Shown in pieces: positions 53,372-62,743 of a DNA stretch of 64,000 nucleotides. Numbering within the stretch: position 1 is the first letter of the stretch; every line of letters starts with the position of its first letter. The notes under the pieces are model-generated. The model saw only the letters and a list, made by a program, of their open reading frames with translations, was not told the origin of the DNA and searched no databases. The stretch covers positions 682,001 through 746,000 of the forward strand of contig NZ_JBNCBU010000001.1 of NCBI RefSeq assembly GCF_051912845.1, given 5' to 3'. Made by a program: the position numbers and the translations under genes. The DNA comes from Tsuneonella sediminis. GTDB lineage: Bacteria > Pseudomonadota > Alphaproteobacteria > Sphingomonadales > Sphingomonadaceae.

Positions 53372-53482
53372 CAGTCGCGCGCGACCCCGCGTGTCGGTTC
53401 CAAGGGGGCGAGGTCAGGAGCGCGGGGAAAAACGACTTATCATGGCGCGCGAGGCCTGTCGGGGCGGTCAGGCCACAGACCG

Positions 53483-54112
53483 TCAGTCGATCGAGAAATC
53501 CAGCAGCGTGAAACGCGCCGGCGCGGTCGCATAGACGCCGTGCCCTCTTCCGCTTCCTCCGCCGAACGTCATGCTCACCGATTGCGCCTCGGCCAACGCG
53601 GCGACGAAGGCGCGCGGGTTGCTGCCCGCGGTGCTCGACAGAACGCCCACCCACCGCGGGTCGTCGAGGCGCGCGGTGAAGGTGTGGGTGCCGGGAGTCA
53701 TGACCGGCGCTTCGGGCGAATACCAGCGATAGGCTTCGTACCGCCCGCGCGCTGTCCAGGTGTCTCCGGCGCGCTGGAAAGCGAGGCCGAACGTGCCCTG
53801 TGCGGTCCCGTCGGCCGACATCAGCCGCGCTCCGGGCGCGGCATCGATGCGATAGCGGACGGTGATCGCGCGGGCGCCCTCGAGCGAGCGGACGGGCAAG
53901 GTCACGTAGTGCACTTCTCCCTCTCCGCGTGCCGGAAATGCAAACCAGGGCCCCCTTGGCCCATCCCGCAGTGTAGCGGGCATTCCGACCGAATAGTTCT
54001 TGCCGCGGATGACCGGGCCGATTTGCCAGGAACCGGCGGGCGGCGGAACAGCTGCCGCGACGGCGGCAATACCGGCGGACCCGAGTGCGATCGATACGAG
54101 AATCCTGTTCAT
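53483..54112 (-). CDS. Secreted protein of unknown function
   Basis: ATG at 54112 (MNRILVSIALGSAGIAAVAAAV) gives a signal peptide and a 209-residue product. The mature part looks like a carbohydrate-binding-type beta sandwich (FAFPARGEGEVHYVTLPVRSLEGARAITVRYRID...GTHTFTARLDDPRWVGVLSS), with no catalytic motif. Periplasmic or extracellular location is expected. It sits between infC and the DASS gene on the opposite strand. No family is firmly recognised. Confidence 0.7.
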   Translation of the reverse strand: MNRILVSIALGSAGIAAVAAAVPPPAGSWQIGPVIRGKNYSVGMPATLRDGPRGPWFAFPARGEGEVHYVTLPVRSLEGARAITVRYRIDAAPGARLMSADGTAQGTFGLAFQRAGDTWTARGRYEAYRWYSPEAPVMTPGTHTFTARLDDPRWVGVLSSTAGSNPRAFVAALAEAQSVSMTFGGGSGRGHGVYATAPARFTLLDFSID

Positions 54113-54213
54113 TGGCGCACCTTGGCCAAGGTGCGATTGCAGGCCACTGAACCGCGCGGTTGCCAGCGCTTCATCTTCGGCTAGACAGCCCACCCTGGGG
54201 GGAAGCGCAGACG

Positions 54214-55638
54214 ATGACCGCACGCCGCATCGGGTTCGCAGCCGGAATAATCCTGTTCGCCGCGACGATCGTCCTTCCGCCGCCAGCCGACATGCCGCGC
54301 GAGGCATGGATAACTGCCGGTCTCGTATCGTGGATGGCAGCCTGGTGGATGACCGAGGCGATCCCGCTCACTGCCACCGCGCTGTTGCCCTTCGTCGTGC
54401 TTCCGCTGGCAGGGGTGATGAACGCAAAGGACACCGCGAGTGCCTATTACGATCCGATCCTCTTCCTGATCCTTGGCGGCGCGTTCGTCGCCCTCGCCAT
54501 CGAGCGCACCGGGCTTCACCGAAAGCTGAGCCTGTCGATCCTGCGCTCGATCGGCAAGGGAGGAGCCAACGGCGAGATGCGGCTGCTGCTCGCCTTCATG
54601 ACCAGCGCCGCCGTGCTGTCGATGCTCATATCCAACACATCGACGGCTCTTATCATGATGCCGATGGCGCTGGCGGTTCTTGCCGGGGGCGGCATGCAGG
54701 ACGACGCGCGCGAGGGTCTGGCGGGCGCGTTGCCGATCGGCATCGCCTTTGCAGCCAGCATCGGGGGCCTCGGCACGATCGTCGGTTCGCCCACCAACGG
54801 AATCGCGGTGGCCCTCATCGGCGATCTCACCGGAACACGAATCAGCTTTGTCGAGTGGATGACGTACGGATTGCCGGTCGTCGTCGTCGGTATCCCGCTC
54901 GCCGCCTTCATCATCGCGAAAGTGCAGCGCATCGCGAAGCATCGCTTCGACGTGGCCGGTGCGCGCGAGGCGATCGACGACCACGCGCCGTGGACGACCC
55001 CGCAAAAGCGCCTGCTGCCCATAATAGGGGGCGCATTCGCCCTATGGTCGACGCAGCTGCTGGTCGCGCCGATGCTGCCCCCCGGTGCGTGGACCGACGG
55101 GACGATTGCGATCATCGCGGGTCTGTTGCTGTTCCTCATCCCGGACGGGACAGGCCGTCCGCTGCTCACCTGGCCCGAAGCAGATCGGGCGCCGTGGGGG
55201 GTGATCATGATGTTCGGCGGGGGCCTCGCGCTAGCCGCCGGCATGGGGGCTTCGGGACTTGCCGACTGGCTGGGCCAGGCGCTCCTGCCGCTTTCGGTTT
55301 TCCCGCTCGTCCTGATTGCCCTTGCCGTTGTCGCGCTCGTCATCGTGGTGACCGAGTTCGCCAGCAACGTGGCCACGGCAAGCGCGATCATACCGGTCGT
55401 CGCGAGCCTGTGCGTCGCGCTCGGCGCGGACCCCGTGCTGCTGGCGATGCCGGCCGCGCTGGCGGCGAGCTGGGGGTTCATGCTCCCCGCCGGAACCGGC
55501 CCCAACGCGATCGCCTGGGCCACGAACCGCGTTGCCCTGCCCCGCATGGTGGGGTCCGGCATCCTCCTCGATATCGCAGGACCGCTCCTCATCGTGGGAA
55601 GCGTCTGGGGATCCGCGACACTGCTTGGTTACGGTTGA
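54214..55638 (+). CDS. DASS/SLC13-family sodium-dicarboxylate-type symporter
   Basis: ATG at 54214 follows GGGGGGAAG. The 474-residue protein has about eleven to twelve membrane segments. It shows the DASS motifs: AWWMTEAIPLTATALLPFV, the sodium/substrate hairpin SNTSTALIMMPMAL (near residue 147), GSPTNGIAVAL, and the second ASNVATASAIIPVV and PAGTGPNAIAW. Such carriers import succinate, malate, citrate or sulfate with sodium. The substrate here is open, but dicarboxylate is commonest. Confidence 0.9.
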   Translation: MTARRIGFAAGIILFAATIVLPPPADMPREAWITAGLVSWMAAWWMTEAIPLTATALLPFVVLPLAGVMNAKDTASAYYDPILFLILGGAFVALAIERTGLHRKLSLSILRSIGKGGANGEMRLLLAFMTSAAVLSMLISNTSTALIMMPMALAVLAGGGMQDDAREGLAGALPIGIAFAASIGGLGTIVGSPTNGIAVALIGDLTGTRISFVEWMTYGLPVVVVGIPLAAFIIAKVQRIAKHRFDVAGAREAIDDHAPWTTPQKRLLPIIGGAFALWSTQLLVAPMLPPGAWTDGTIAIIAGLLLFLIPDGTGRPLLTWPEADRAPWGVIMMFGGGLALAAGMGASGLADWLGQALLPLSVFPLVLIALAVVALVIVVTEFASNVATASAIIPVVASLCVALGADPVLLAMPAALAASWGFMLPAGTGPNAIAWATNRVALPRMVGSGILLDIAGPLLIVGSVWGSATLLGYG

Positions 55639-55652
55639 AATCAGTTTCACGG

Positions 55653-55715
55653 CGCGCTAACCGCGCCGCATACCGGCGAGCCGGCGGAGATGCGTCCTGC
55701 GGAGGTTAGGGCGCG
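55653..55715 (+). promoter_or_regulatory. Structured leader upstream of the sulfur amino-acid gene (riboswitch-like candidate)
   Basis: Nested pairings are visible: CTAACC (55657-62) with GGTTAG (55704-09), flanked by GCGC pairing; CGCAT (55667-71) with ATGCG (55690-94); and a CCGG-CGAG-CCGG hairpin (55673-84). The element is about 60 bases upstream of a PLP-dependent enzyme of methionine metabolism, where SAM- or SAH-sensing RNAs are frequent in alphaproteobacteria. No known class consensus was matched. Confidence 0.4.
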
Positions 55716-55775
55716 AGCGCCCCGGCCCCTTCGCCGCCCCCGCCTTCCTGGGGGCACCGGACCGGACGACCAGAC

Positions 55776-57068
55776 ATGACCGACACGCCCAGCCGCAAGC
55801 CGAAGCCGACCCTGACCCGGATCGGCAATCGCGAACTTTCGCCCGCGACCCTGATGATGGGAGCAGGCTACGATCCCGCGCTCTCGGAAGGCAGCCTGAA
55901 GCCGCCGATGTTTCTCACCAGCACCTTCGCTTTCGAGAACGCCGCGGCGGGCAAGCGCCACTTCGAGGGGATCACCGGCAAGCGTCCCGGCGGTGCAGAG
56001 GGCCTCGTCTACTCGCGCTTCAACGGGCCGAACCAGCAGATCCTCGAAGAGCGCCTGGCAATCTGGGACGGCGCTGAAGAGGCGCTGTGCTTCTCGAGCG
56101 GGATGACCGCGATCTGCGTGCTCATGCTGGCGCTGTGCGACTCGGGCGACGTGATTGTCCATTCCGGCCCGCTCTATGCCGCGAGCGAAGGCTTCGTCGC
56201 CAAGCACATGAGCCGCTTCGGCGTGACCTATGTCGACTTTCCCGCGGGTGCCGACCGGGCCGAACTCGACGCGGTGCTGGCCAAGGCCAAGGCGCAGGCG
56301 GCCGAGAACGGCGGCAAGGTCGCGATGATCTACCTCGAGAGCCCCGCCAACCCGACCAACGCCCTCGTCGATGTCGAAGCCGTGCGCGACGCGCGCGATG
56401 CGGCCCTGTCGTCCGATTGCCCGATCGCGATCGACAACACCTTCCTCGGGCCTTTGTGGTCAAAGCCCATCGACCACGGCGCCGACCTCGTCGTCTATTC
56501 GCTGACCAAGTACGTGGGCGGGCATTCCGACCTCGTGGCCGGCAGCGTCTCGGGCGCGAAGAAGTGGATCACCCCGGTGCGCATGCTTCGCAACACCATG
56601 GGCGGGATTGCCGACCCGAACACTGCGTGGATGCTGCTGCGGAGCCTCGAAACCGTCGAACTGCGCATGAGCCGCGCGGGCGAAAACGCGGCCAGGGTAT
56701 GCGAGTACCTGAAGGGCCACCCCAAGGTCGAAGGGCTTGGCTATCTCGGCTTCATCACCGATCCGCGGCAGAAGGACATCTTCGAGCGCCACTGCACCGG
56801 AGCGGGTTCGACCTTCTCGCTGTTCATCAAGGGGGGCGAGGCCGAGTGCTTCCGCTTCCTCGATGCCCTCACTATCGCCAAGCTCGCGGTCAGCCTTGGC
56901 GGCACGGAAACGCTGGCCAGCCACCCGGCGTCGATGACGCACCTGTCGGTGCCGGACGCGCGCAAGCAGGCGCTCGGGATCACCGACAACCTCGTGCGGA
57001 TTAGCATCGGCATCGAGGACGCTGAAGACCTGATCGCCGACTTTGCCCAGGCGCTGGACGCTGTGTAA
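55776..57068 (+). CDS. Cystathionine gamma-synthase-family PLP enzyme (methionine metabolism)
   Basis: The enzyme has 430 residues. The PLP lysine is K245 in YSLTKYVGGHSD, with D220 in AIDNTFLGPLW pairing the pyridine nitrogen and YSRFNGPN near 79-86 as the tyrosine/arginine segment. It belongs to the Cys/Met metabolism group (cystathionine gamma-synthase, O-succinylhomoserine sulfhydrylase, methionine gamma-lyase). The insert FEGITGKRPGG is characteristic of a subfamily common in alphaproteobacteria. The precise reaction is unclear. The structured leader upstream may control it. Confidence 0.88.
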   Translation: MTDTPSRKPKPTLTRIGNRELSPATLMMGAGYDPALSEGSLKPPMFLTSTFAFENAAAGKRHFEGITGKRPGGAEGLVYSRFNGPNQQILEERLAIWDGAEEALCFSSGMTAICVLMLALCDSGDVIVHSGPLYAASEGFVAKHMSRFGVTYVDFPAGADRAELDAVLAKAKAQAAENGGKVAMIYLESPANPTNALVDVEAVRDARDAALSSDCPIAIDNTFLGPLWSKPIDHGADLVVYSLTKYVGGHSDLVAGSVSGAKKWITPVRMLRNTMGGIADPNTAWMLLRSLETVELRMSRAGENAARVCEYLKGHPKVEGLGYLGFITDPRQKDIFERHCTGAGSTFSLFIKGGEAECFRFLDALTIAKLAVSLGGTETLASHPASMTHLSVPDARKQALGITDNLVRISIGIEDAEDLIADFAQALDAV

Positions 57069-57077
57069 GGGCATGCG

Positions 57078-57102
57078 CTGCGGACCCGTCTGGGGTCCGC
57101 AG
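57078..57102. terminator. Bidirectional terminator-like hairpin
   Basis: CTGCGGACCC (57078-57087) and GGGTCCGCAG (57093-57102) form a perfect 10-bp GC-rich stem around a GTCTG loop, just after the stop of the PLP enzyme and before the convergent membrane gene. There is no T tract, so its strength is uncertain. Confidence 0.75.
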
Positions 57103-57143
57103 CGACCACCGCGCGCACCGAACTGCCACTGCAGGATGCAGCG

Positions 57144-57896
57144 TCAGGGCTTGATCAAGGTCTTGAGCAATACCTGCATCCACTCCCACTTGCCGAGCGG
57201 CTCCACGAGGAGATTGAACAGATTGGCCGCCAGGGCGAGCCACGTCGCCGGGTGGTTGAACCGGCCATACAATTTCGCGGCCCAGTAGAGCAGCGCGACG
57301 ACAATGACGGTATTGAGATAGATCGGGTAGGTCGCCACGCCCGGATCATCCGGGCCGAACACCACGATCCACACGAATCCCAGCCCACGCGCGAGCGCGG
57401 GCATCATGATGATGAAGACCGTGCTGACAAGCCACCAAGCGTGCTCCTGTACGCGGTGGCGGTGCCGTATCGACTGGACGATCGCGATGATGAACGCCGT
57501 CATCATCACGATCTCGACAGCGGCGACCCCATAGAAGAACCACGGCTCGAAAAACCCGAACTGCTCGGGATTCTGCGCGGCCCGTTCGGCGTTGACGATA
57601 TCCCGGTTCAGGGCGGCGATCGCCGTCAGCGCCACGCCGCCAGCAACGAAAATGCCGATGATCCCAAGCGTGCGGTGGGTTTCGAATCGCCCCCGCGCAA
57701 CCAGGTACGGCTGCAAGATCAGAAGCAGATACCATAGCGTGGCCGTCCAGTAGTGGACATGGACCGGCCAGGCATTGTCGGAAAAATCGCCCCAGTAATC
57801 GTAGAAGATACCCGCCTGCATGATCACCATCGGGACGATCATCCAGAGAAACAGGCGATTGTATCGCCCCAGACCCGTCTGATTGCTGCCCGGCAT
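57144..57896 (-). CDS. Multi-spanning membrane protein of unknown function
   Basis: ATG at 57896 (MPGSNQTGLGRYNRLFLW) is taken over an upstream TTG at 57983, which lacks a site. The 250-residue product has about seven predicted helices (WMIVPMVIMQAGIFY; ATLWYLLLILQPYLV; LGIIGIFVAGGVALTAIAAL; YGVAAVEIVMMTAFIIAIV; WLVSTVFIIMMPALARGLGF; IYLNTVIVVALLYW). Histidines in HVHYW, ETHRTLG and QEHAWW could bind haem or metal, as in some membrane-bound reductase-like families. No specific family is recognised. Confidence 0.75.
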   Translation of the reverse strand: MPGSNQTGLGRYNRLFLWMIVPMVIMQAGIFYDYWGDFSDNAWPVHVHYWTATLWYLLLILQPYLVARGRFETHRTLGIIGIFVAGGVALTAIAALNRDIVNAERAAQNPEQFGFFEPWFFYGVAAVEIVMMTAFIIAIVQSIRHRHRVQEHAWWLVSTVFIIMMPALARGLGFVWIVVFGPDDPGVATYPIYLNTVIVVALLYWAAKLYGRFNHPATWLALAANLFNLLVEPLGKWEWMQVLLKTLIKP

Positions 57897-58016
57897 GGCC
57901 AACCCCGCAGGAAATTTGCCTAGGGGAGCAATGCCATAAGCATAACGGGCGTGCAACGAACCTGGAACTACTGGAAATCGCAAGCGGCGATCAGACCGCG
58001 GGTACAGACGTCAGTC

Positions 58017-58550
58017 CTATCCCTTCCACTCGCGCCGCTCCTCGGCCTGGCGGAGGACGTCGTAGGCGACCTGGATCTTCTGGAATTCGGCTGCCGCTTC
58101 CTTGTCGCCGGGAGCTACGTCGGGATGCACCTTCTTGGCGCGTTCGCGAAAGGCTTTCTTGACGGTCGCGAAATCGGCGTCGTTTTCGAGTTCGAGGACA
58201 TCGAGGGCGCGCATTTCGTCAGCGGAACGGCTGCCGTCGCCGCTGCCGCCCCAGCCGTAATGCGAGGCTTCGGCATAACCGGCATTGTCACGCTTCTCGT
58301 TCGCCGCACGCTCGGCGGCCTCTTCCTTGGACAGCCCTTCGAAATAGTCCCACTTCGAATTGTATTCGGCGGCGTGCTTCTGGCAGAAATGCCATCGATC
58401 AGGGCTGTTCGGGCTCTTGGGCGCTGGGCAATCCCCGGGTTCGTCGCAGCCATGACGGTCGCACAGCCGCACGGTCGCCGCGTCCCGCGCGGATCCGTAT
58501 CCACGCCAGCGGGGGAAACCCCAGTCCATCGATCGCCGTGCGCCTGCCAT
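58017..58550 (-). CDS. J-domain (DnaJ-like) protein
   Basis: The 177-residue protein has a Cys/His-rich N-terminal segment (RLCDRHGCDEPGDCPAP; WHFCQKHAAEYN), perhaps zinc-binding. A C-terminal J-domain ends the protein: ALDVLELENDADFATVKKAFRERAKKVHPDVAPGDKEAAAEFQKIQVAYDVL, with the essential HPD motif intact. The J-domain at the C-terminus is the reverse of classical DnaJ and is common in alphaproteobacteria. It should stimulate DnaK on specific clients. Alternative starts lie at MDWGFPRW. Confidence 0.88.
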   Translation of the reverse strand: MAGARRSMDWGFPRWRGYGSARDAATVRLCDRHGCDEPGDCPAPKSPNSPDRWHFCQKHAAEYNSKWDYFEGLSKEEAAERAANEKRDNAGYAEASHYGWGGSGDGSRSADEMRALDVLELENDADFATVKKAFRERAKKVHPDVAPGDKEAAAEFQKIQVAYDVLRQAEERREWKG

Positions 58551-58640
58551 CGGCGTAATCTAGGAGGTCGGACCGGGATTGGGAAGCGATGGCAACCCTT
58601 TCACAAGGACTTTGTTGCAATGCAATATGAAAGTCCCTAA

Positions 58641-58835
58641 ATGAAACTCGTCATGACCAGACCCAGCCCACAACTCCTTTTTTCCGCGATCGTCAGCACC
58701 CTGGCGATGGGCGCGTTCGCCCTGAGCGGGCCGGCTATCTCGGCCAGCGGAGAAACCCCGGGGGCTGCGTCGCCGGTGGTCGCGGGGACCGAGATGGTCT
58801 CGCCCCCCGCGTGGCCGTCGATCTTCCCGCGCTAG
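58641..58835 (+). CDS. Small secreted protein of unknown function
   Basis: ATG at 58641 gives 64 residues with a good signal peptide (MKLVMTRPSPQLLFSAIVST, then LAMGAFALSGPAISA). The short Pro/Ala/Gly-rich mature part ends SPPAWPSIFPR. Upstream CAATATGAAAGTCCC gives little ribosome-site support, but codon use is coherent. Its TAG overlaps the pal stop on the other strand. It could be a tiny envelope peptide. No family is recognised. Confidence 0.5.
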   Translation: MKLVMTRPSPQLLFSAIVSTLAMGAFALSGPAISASGETPGAASPVVAGTEMVSPPAWPSIFPR

Positions 58836-59338
58836 TTGATCACCACGGAGACAGCGCGGCGGTTCTGTGCCCAGGCCGCCTCGTTCGAGCCGAGCGCCAC
58901 GGGGCGTTCCTTGCCGTAGCTCACAACGCTGATCCGCCCGGCGGCAATGCCCAGACCGACAAGATAGTTCTTCGCCGCGTTCGCGCGGCGTTCGCCCAGC
59001 GCGAGGTTGTATTCGCGCGTTCCGCGCTCGTCCGCGTGGCCCTCGATCGTGATGCTCACCTGCGGATACCGCGACAGGTACTGCGCCTGCGTCTGCAGCG
59101 CAGCCGCATCGGCGCTGTCGATGTTGTAGCGATCGGTGTCGAAGTAGATCACGTTCTGCCCGTTGACGCCTTGCACGAAGTGTTCCTGCGTGCCCGGCAC
59201 GGCCGCGCCGCTTCCGGTTCCCGGAGTGCTCGTCATCGTCGGCTCGGGCTCGGGCGGCAGCGAAGCCGGCGGCTCCTTCTTGCACGCCGACAATGCGGCA
59301 GTACCGGCCAGCAGGGCGATGATCACGAAGCGGTTCAT
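58832..59338 (-). CDS. pal: Peptidoglycan-associated lipoprotein Pal
   Basis: ATG at 59338 after GGAGATG gives 168 residues. A lipoprotein signal (LLAGTAALSAC) is followed by a Pro-rich linker and an OmpA-like peptidoglycan-binding domain: VIYFDTDRYNID, ITIEGHADERGTREYNLALGERRANA (the diaminopimelate-binding residues) and the end RRAVSVVIN. Pal sits in the outer membrane and contacts TolB and peptidoglycan for outer-membrane constriction during division. It is last in the tolQRAB-pal run, 61 bases after tolB. Confidence 0.95.
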   Translation of the reverse strand: MNRFVIIALLAGTAALSACKKEPPASLPPEPEPTMTSTPGTGSGAAVPGTQEHFVQGVNGQNVIYFDTDRYNIDSADAAALQTQAQYLSRYPQVSITIEGHADERGTREYNLALGERRANAAKNYLVGLGIAAGRISVVSYGKERPVALGSNEAAWAQNRRAVSVVIN

Positions 59339-59399
59339 CAGGCATCTCCTTGTGTGCTTGTTTGAAAACGGCGCGACCCGCTGTGTAAATCGAATGCCC

Positions 59400-60776
59400 T
59401 CAGGGCAGGATGGGTCCCCAAGCGGGGTCCGACGCATCGACCGGAGTGGCCAGGCGTCGCTCGTTCTTGCCGGTCAGATCGACCTGGTAGACCGCGGTGC
59501 GGCCGGAGTTGCGCTCGGTCCGGAAGAACTGGATCACGCGGCCGTTAGGGGCCCAGGTCGGCGCCTCGTCCTGCCAGCCGTTCGTCAGCGTCCGAACACC
59601 GCCCCCGCTGGGGTTCATTACGGCAATGTTGAACGTGCTGGCGTTGGTAAAGGCGATCTGGTCCCCGCGCGGGCTCCACTCGGGCGTTGCGCAGCGCCCG
59701 CTGCCGAAGCTGATGCGGCGCTGGTTCGACCCGTCGGCATTCATCACATAGCACTGCTGCGATCCGGACCGGTCGCTTTCGAACACGATCTGGCGGCCGT
59801 CGGGCGAATAGGAACCGCCGATGTCGATGCCCGGACTGTCGGTCAGCCGCACGCTCGGCCCGCCATCCGCCGATACGCGGTAGATATCTGTATTGCCCGC
59901 GACAGCCATCGAGTAGAGCACCCAGCGCCCGTCCGGCGACCAGCGCGGCGCAAAGGTCGGGTTCCGGCTTTCGGTGATCAGGGTCTGGCGCCCGGTACCG
60001 ATGTCGTAACTGTAGATCCGCGGATTGCCGTCGATGTAGCTGAGATACAGCAGCTTGCGGTAATCGGGCGAATAACGGGGGGTCAGCGCGGTCGCGCGGC
60101 CATTGGTGATGAAGCGGTGGTTGGCTCCATCCGAATCCATGATCGCGAGCCGCTTGACCCGGTTGTCCTTGGGCCCGGTCTCGGCGATGTACGCGATCCG
60201 GCTGTCGAAGAAGGGGTTTTCGCCCGAAAGGCGCGAATAGACGAGGTCGGCGCACTTGTGGGCGGCGCGCCGCCAGTCGACCGGCGGGACCACCCAGCCC
60301 GCGCGCGCGAGCTCCTTGTTCAATGCGACGTCGTAGAGATAGCAGCCGACAGTCAGCCGTCCGTCGGTCCCCGCCCGCACGTACCCTTGGACCAGCATTT
60401 CCGCGCTGCGACTGGACCACATACCCCATGAAGGTGCGGTGATTTCGGCATAGCTGGGCTGCGGCAGCGACCCCGGACCCGTAGGCTTGAACAAGCCGTT
60501 GTTCCTCAAGTCGTTGTAGACGACCTGCGCCAGCTCCCTGCCCAGCGCCGCGGTCCCGCTGGTGTTGGCAGGTGTCGGTGCATCCCGGTCGGTCGCGAAG
60601 CCAGGGATCGCGATGCCAAGGTTCTCGAGGTTCCCTTCGAAGCTGACCGAACCCGACAGGCCTTCCTCTTCCGTCGTTATGACCGGGGTATCCGCGGGCG
60701 GCTTCTGGCCAAGGTCCTGGGCGATAGCCGGTGCCGCGGCAGTTAGCATGAGGAGAGCAAGGAAAGGTTTCATCAT
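59400..60776 (-). CDS. tolB: Tol-Pal system protein TolB
   Basis: The start is ATG-ATG at 60776, overlapping the tolA stop. The 458-residue periplasmic protein has a signal peptide (MMKPFLALLMLTAAAPAIAQ), an N-terminal alpha/beta domain (GRELAQVVYNDLRNNGLFKPTG) and a six-bladed propeller with repeats such as RWSPDGRWVLYSM, SYSPDGRQIVFESDR and EWSPRGDQIAFT. It links TolA and Pal. The family length and repeats are normal. Confidence 0.95.
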   Translation of the reverse strand: MMKPFLALLMLTAAAPAIAQDLGQKPPADTPVITTEEEGLSGSVSFEGNLENLGIAIPGFATDRDAPTPANTSGTAALGRELAQVVYNDLRNNGLFKPTGPGSLPQPSYAEITAPSWGMWSSRSAEMLVQGYVRAGTDGRLTVGCYLYDVALNKELARAGWVVPPVDWRRAAHKCADLVYSRLSGENPFFDSRIAYIAETGPKDNRVKRLAIMDSDGANHRFITNGRATALTPRYSPDYRKLLYLSYIDGNPRIYSYDIGTGRQTLITESRNPTFAPRWSPDGRWVLYSMAVAGNTDIYRVSADGGPSVRLTDSPGIDIGGSYSPDGRQIVFESDRSGSQQCYVMNADGSNQRRISFGSGRCATPEWSPRGDQIAFTNASTFNIAVMNPSGGGVRTLTNGWQDEAPTWAPNGRVIQFFRTERNSGRTAVYQVDLTGKNERRLATPVDASDPAWGPILP

Positions 60777-61582
60777 TGCGATAGCTTCCAATCGAAATCG
60801 ACGGTCACGACCTTCCAGGCTTCGTAGTATTCCTCTGGAAGGTTGAACGGGGCGGCGAGCCGGACAGCGCGAATGGCCTGCTCGCCGTGGCGTCCGGCTT
60901 GCGGCTTGTTGAGATCGGTGATCCCCCATTGGCGCACGATCTCCGGGCTGCCGGACAGGCTGCCGTCGGGATTGAGGCGGAACCTGACCTTGGTCACCAG
61001 GTCCTCGACCTCCGGTCCGCTGGGCGGCTGCCACTTGGGCCGCAGTTCCTTGGCGATTGCCTGGAACAGGCTCGCCTTGGCGCTCGCGCCGATCTGGCTG
61101 GCAGGAACCCGCGTTTCGCGGGTAGTCGTGCTGTCGCCTGAACCAGGCAGGAAATCGGCACCGATCCGGCTGCCTCCCGCGGGCTTGGGAGTCGACCGCT
61201 CTGTCCGCGAAGGCGCGTCGGGTCGGCGGCGCGGTTCGGTCGCAACCGGCGACGGCTTGGGCGCGGGCCTGGCGACCGTCCGTTCGACAGGTTTCGGACG
61301 TGGCGGCTCGGGCAGCGGCTGGACCGCAGGGGCCGGTTCCGAAACCGGCGCAGGCTCGGGAGCGAGCGTGGGCGCGATGGCGGCCGCGCTCGTGGGAACG
61401 GGATCGGGCGCCGTCGCCTCGAGCCCGACGTCGGTCGTCAGATTGACCGTCATCTTCGGTGCCGGCGCAAGCATCTCGCGTTGCGAAGGCTGGGCCAGAA
61501 ACGCCGCGGCTAGGCCGAGGTGGAGGACCACCGCGATCCCGAGGCCGATGCGCTCCTCGCGCCGAAGATGGGCGAAAACCAT
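60773..61582 (-). CDS. tolA: TolA-like energy-transducing envelope protein
   Basis: The 269-residue product has a single N-terminal transmembrane helix (IGLGIAVVLHLGLAAAFLA) with the conserved HLGL-type segment. A long Pro/Ala-rich periplasmic linker (about 75-140) precedes a TonB/TolA-like C-terminal domain (KASLFQAIAKELRPKWQPP...LVTKVRFRLNPDGSLSG). The sequence is weakly conserved, as is normal for TolA, and the assignment is fixed by position between tolR and tolB. It couples the TolQR motor to the outer membrane. Confidence 0.9.
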   Translation of the reverse strand: MVFAHLRREERIGLGIAVVLHLGLAAAFLAQPSQREMLAPAPKMTVNLTTDVGLEATAPDPVPTSAAAIAPTLAPEPAPVSEPAPAVQPLPEPPRPKPVERTVARPAPKPSPVATEPRRRPDAPSRTERSTPKPAGGSRIGADFLPGSGDSTTTRETRVPASQIGASAKASLFQAIAKELRPKWQPPSGPEVEDLVTKVRFRLNPDGSLSGSPEIVRQWGITDLNKPQAGRHGEQAIRAVRLAAPFNLPEEYYEAWKVVTVDFDWKLSQ

Positions 61583-61592
61583 TGTAGTCGGG

Positions 61593-62032
<440 letters not shown>

Positions 62033-62033
<1 letters not shown>

Positions 62034-62743
62034 CAGAGTGTCTCTATCTCGCGGCTGAGGCTCGCCTGGAAGCGGTCGGCGAAGCGGTGCAGCCGCGCCT
62101 CGAACGCATTCACGGCGTGGCTGAACCGGTTGTAGGCGATGACCGCGGGGATCGCGGCGAACAGGCCGATCGCGGTCGCGAAAAGCGCCTCGGATATGCC
62201 CGGCGCAACCACCGCCAGCGACGAGTTCTGTTGCTGTCCGATCTGGAAGAAGCTGTTCATGATGCCCCACACCGTGCCGAACAGGCCGACGAAGGGCGCC
62301 ACCGAGCCGACGGTCGCGAGGAAGTTCAGCCTTCCGGCAAGCTCGTCGGCCTCGACCGCGACCTGGCCGTGCATTGCGGCGGCGAGACGCTGGCGCAGCC
62401 CGTCGCGATCGGTCACCCGCCCGCCCGAGACCGAATGCTTCCATTCACGCATCGCCGCCGAGGCGACCCGGGCACTGGCGATGTCCTTCTTTCCCCGCCG
62501 GTTCATCAAGGCGTCGAAGCTGTCGACTTCCCAGAACTCGGTTTCGTATTCGTCGCAGCGCCGGCGGACCGCCGCCATCCGCAGGCTGAAGCTGACGATG
62601 ATCATCCACGTCCACACGCTGGCGAGCAGCAGGCCGAGCATGACCGCCTGCACGACGATATCGGCATCGAGAAAAAGCTTTACCGGATCGAGCCGCCCGG
62701 GAAGATCGGACGTGGCGGCGGCGAGGATCATCAGGTCGGTCAT
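62033..62743 (-). CDS. tolQ: Tol-Pal proton-channel subunit TolQ
   Basis: The 236-residue inner-membrane protein has three helices: VQAVMLGLLLASVWTWMIIV, LATVGSVAPFVGLFGTVWGIM and ISEALFATAIGLFAAIPAVIAYN, matching the TolQ/ExbB/MotA family. Its start overlaps the ybgC stop (ATGA). The proton flow through TolQR drives TolA conformational change. All conserved Thr/Gly positions of helices 2 and 3 look intact. Confidence 0.95.

Noticed and set aside
54000..55709. Plus-strand 569-codon frame
   Set aside because: It is an out-of-frame shadow of the DASS carrier gene, dominated by arginine.
55653..55715. Assignment to a known SAM riboswitch class
   Set aside because: The conserved core sequences of SAM-I and SAM-II as I know them are not visible.
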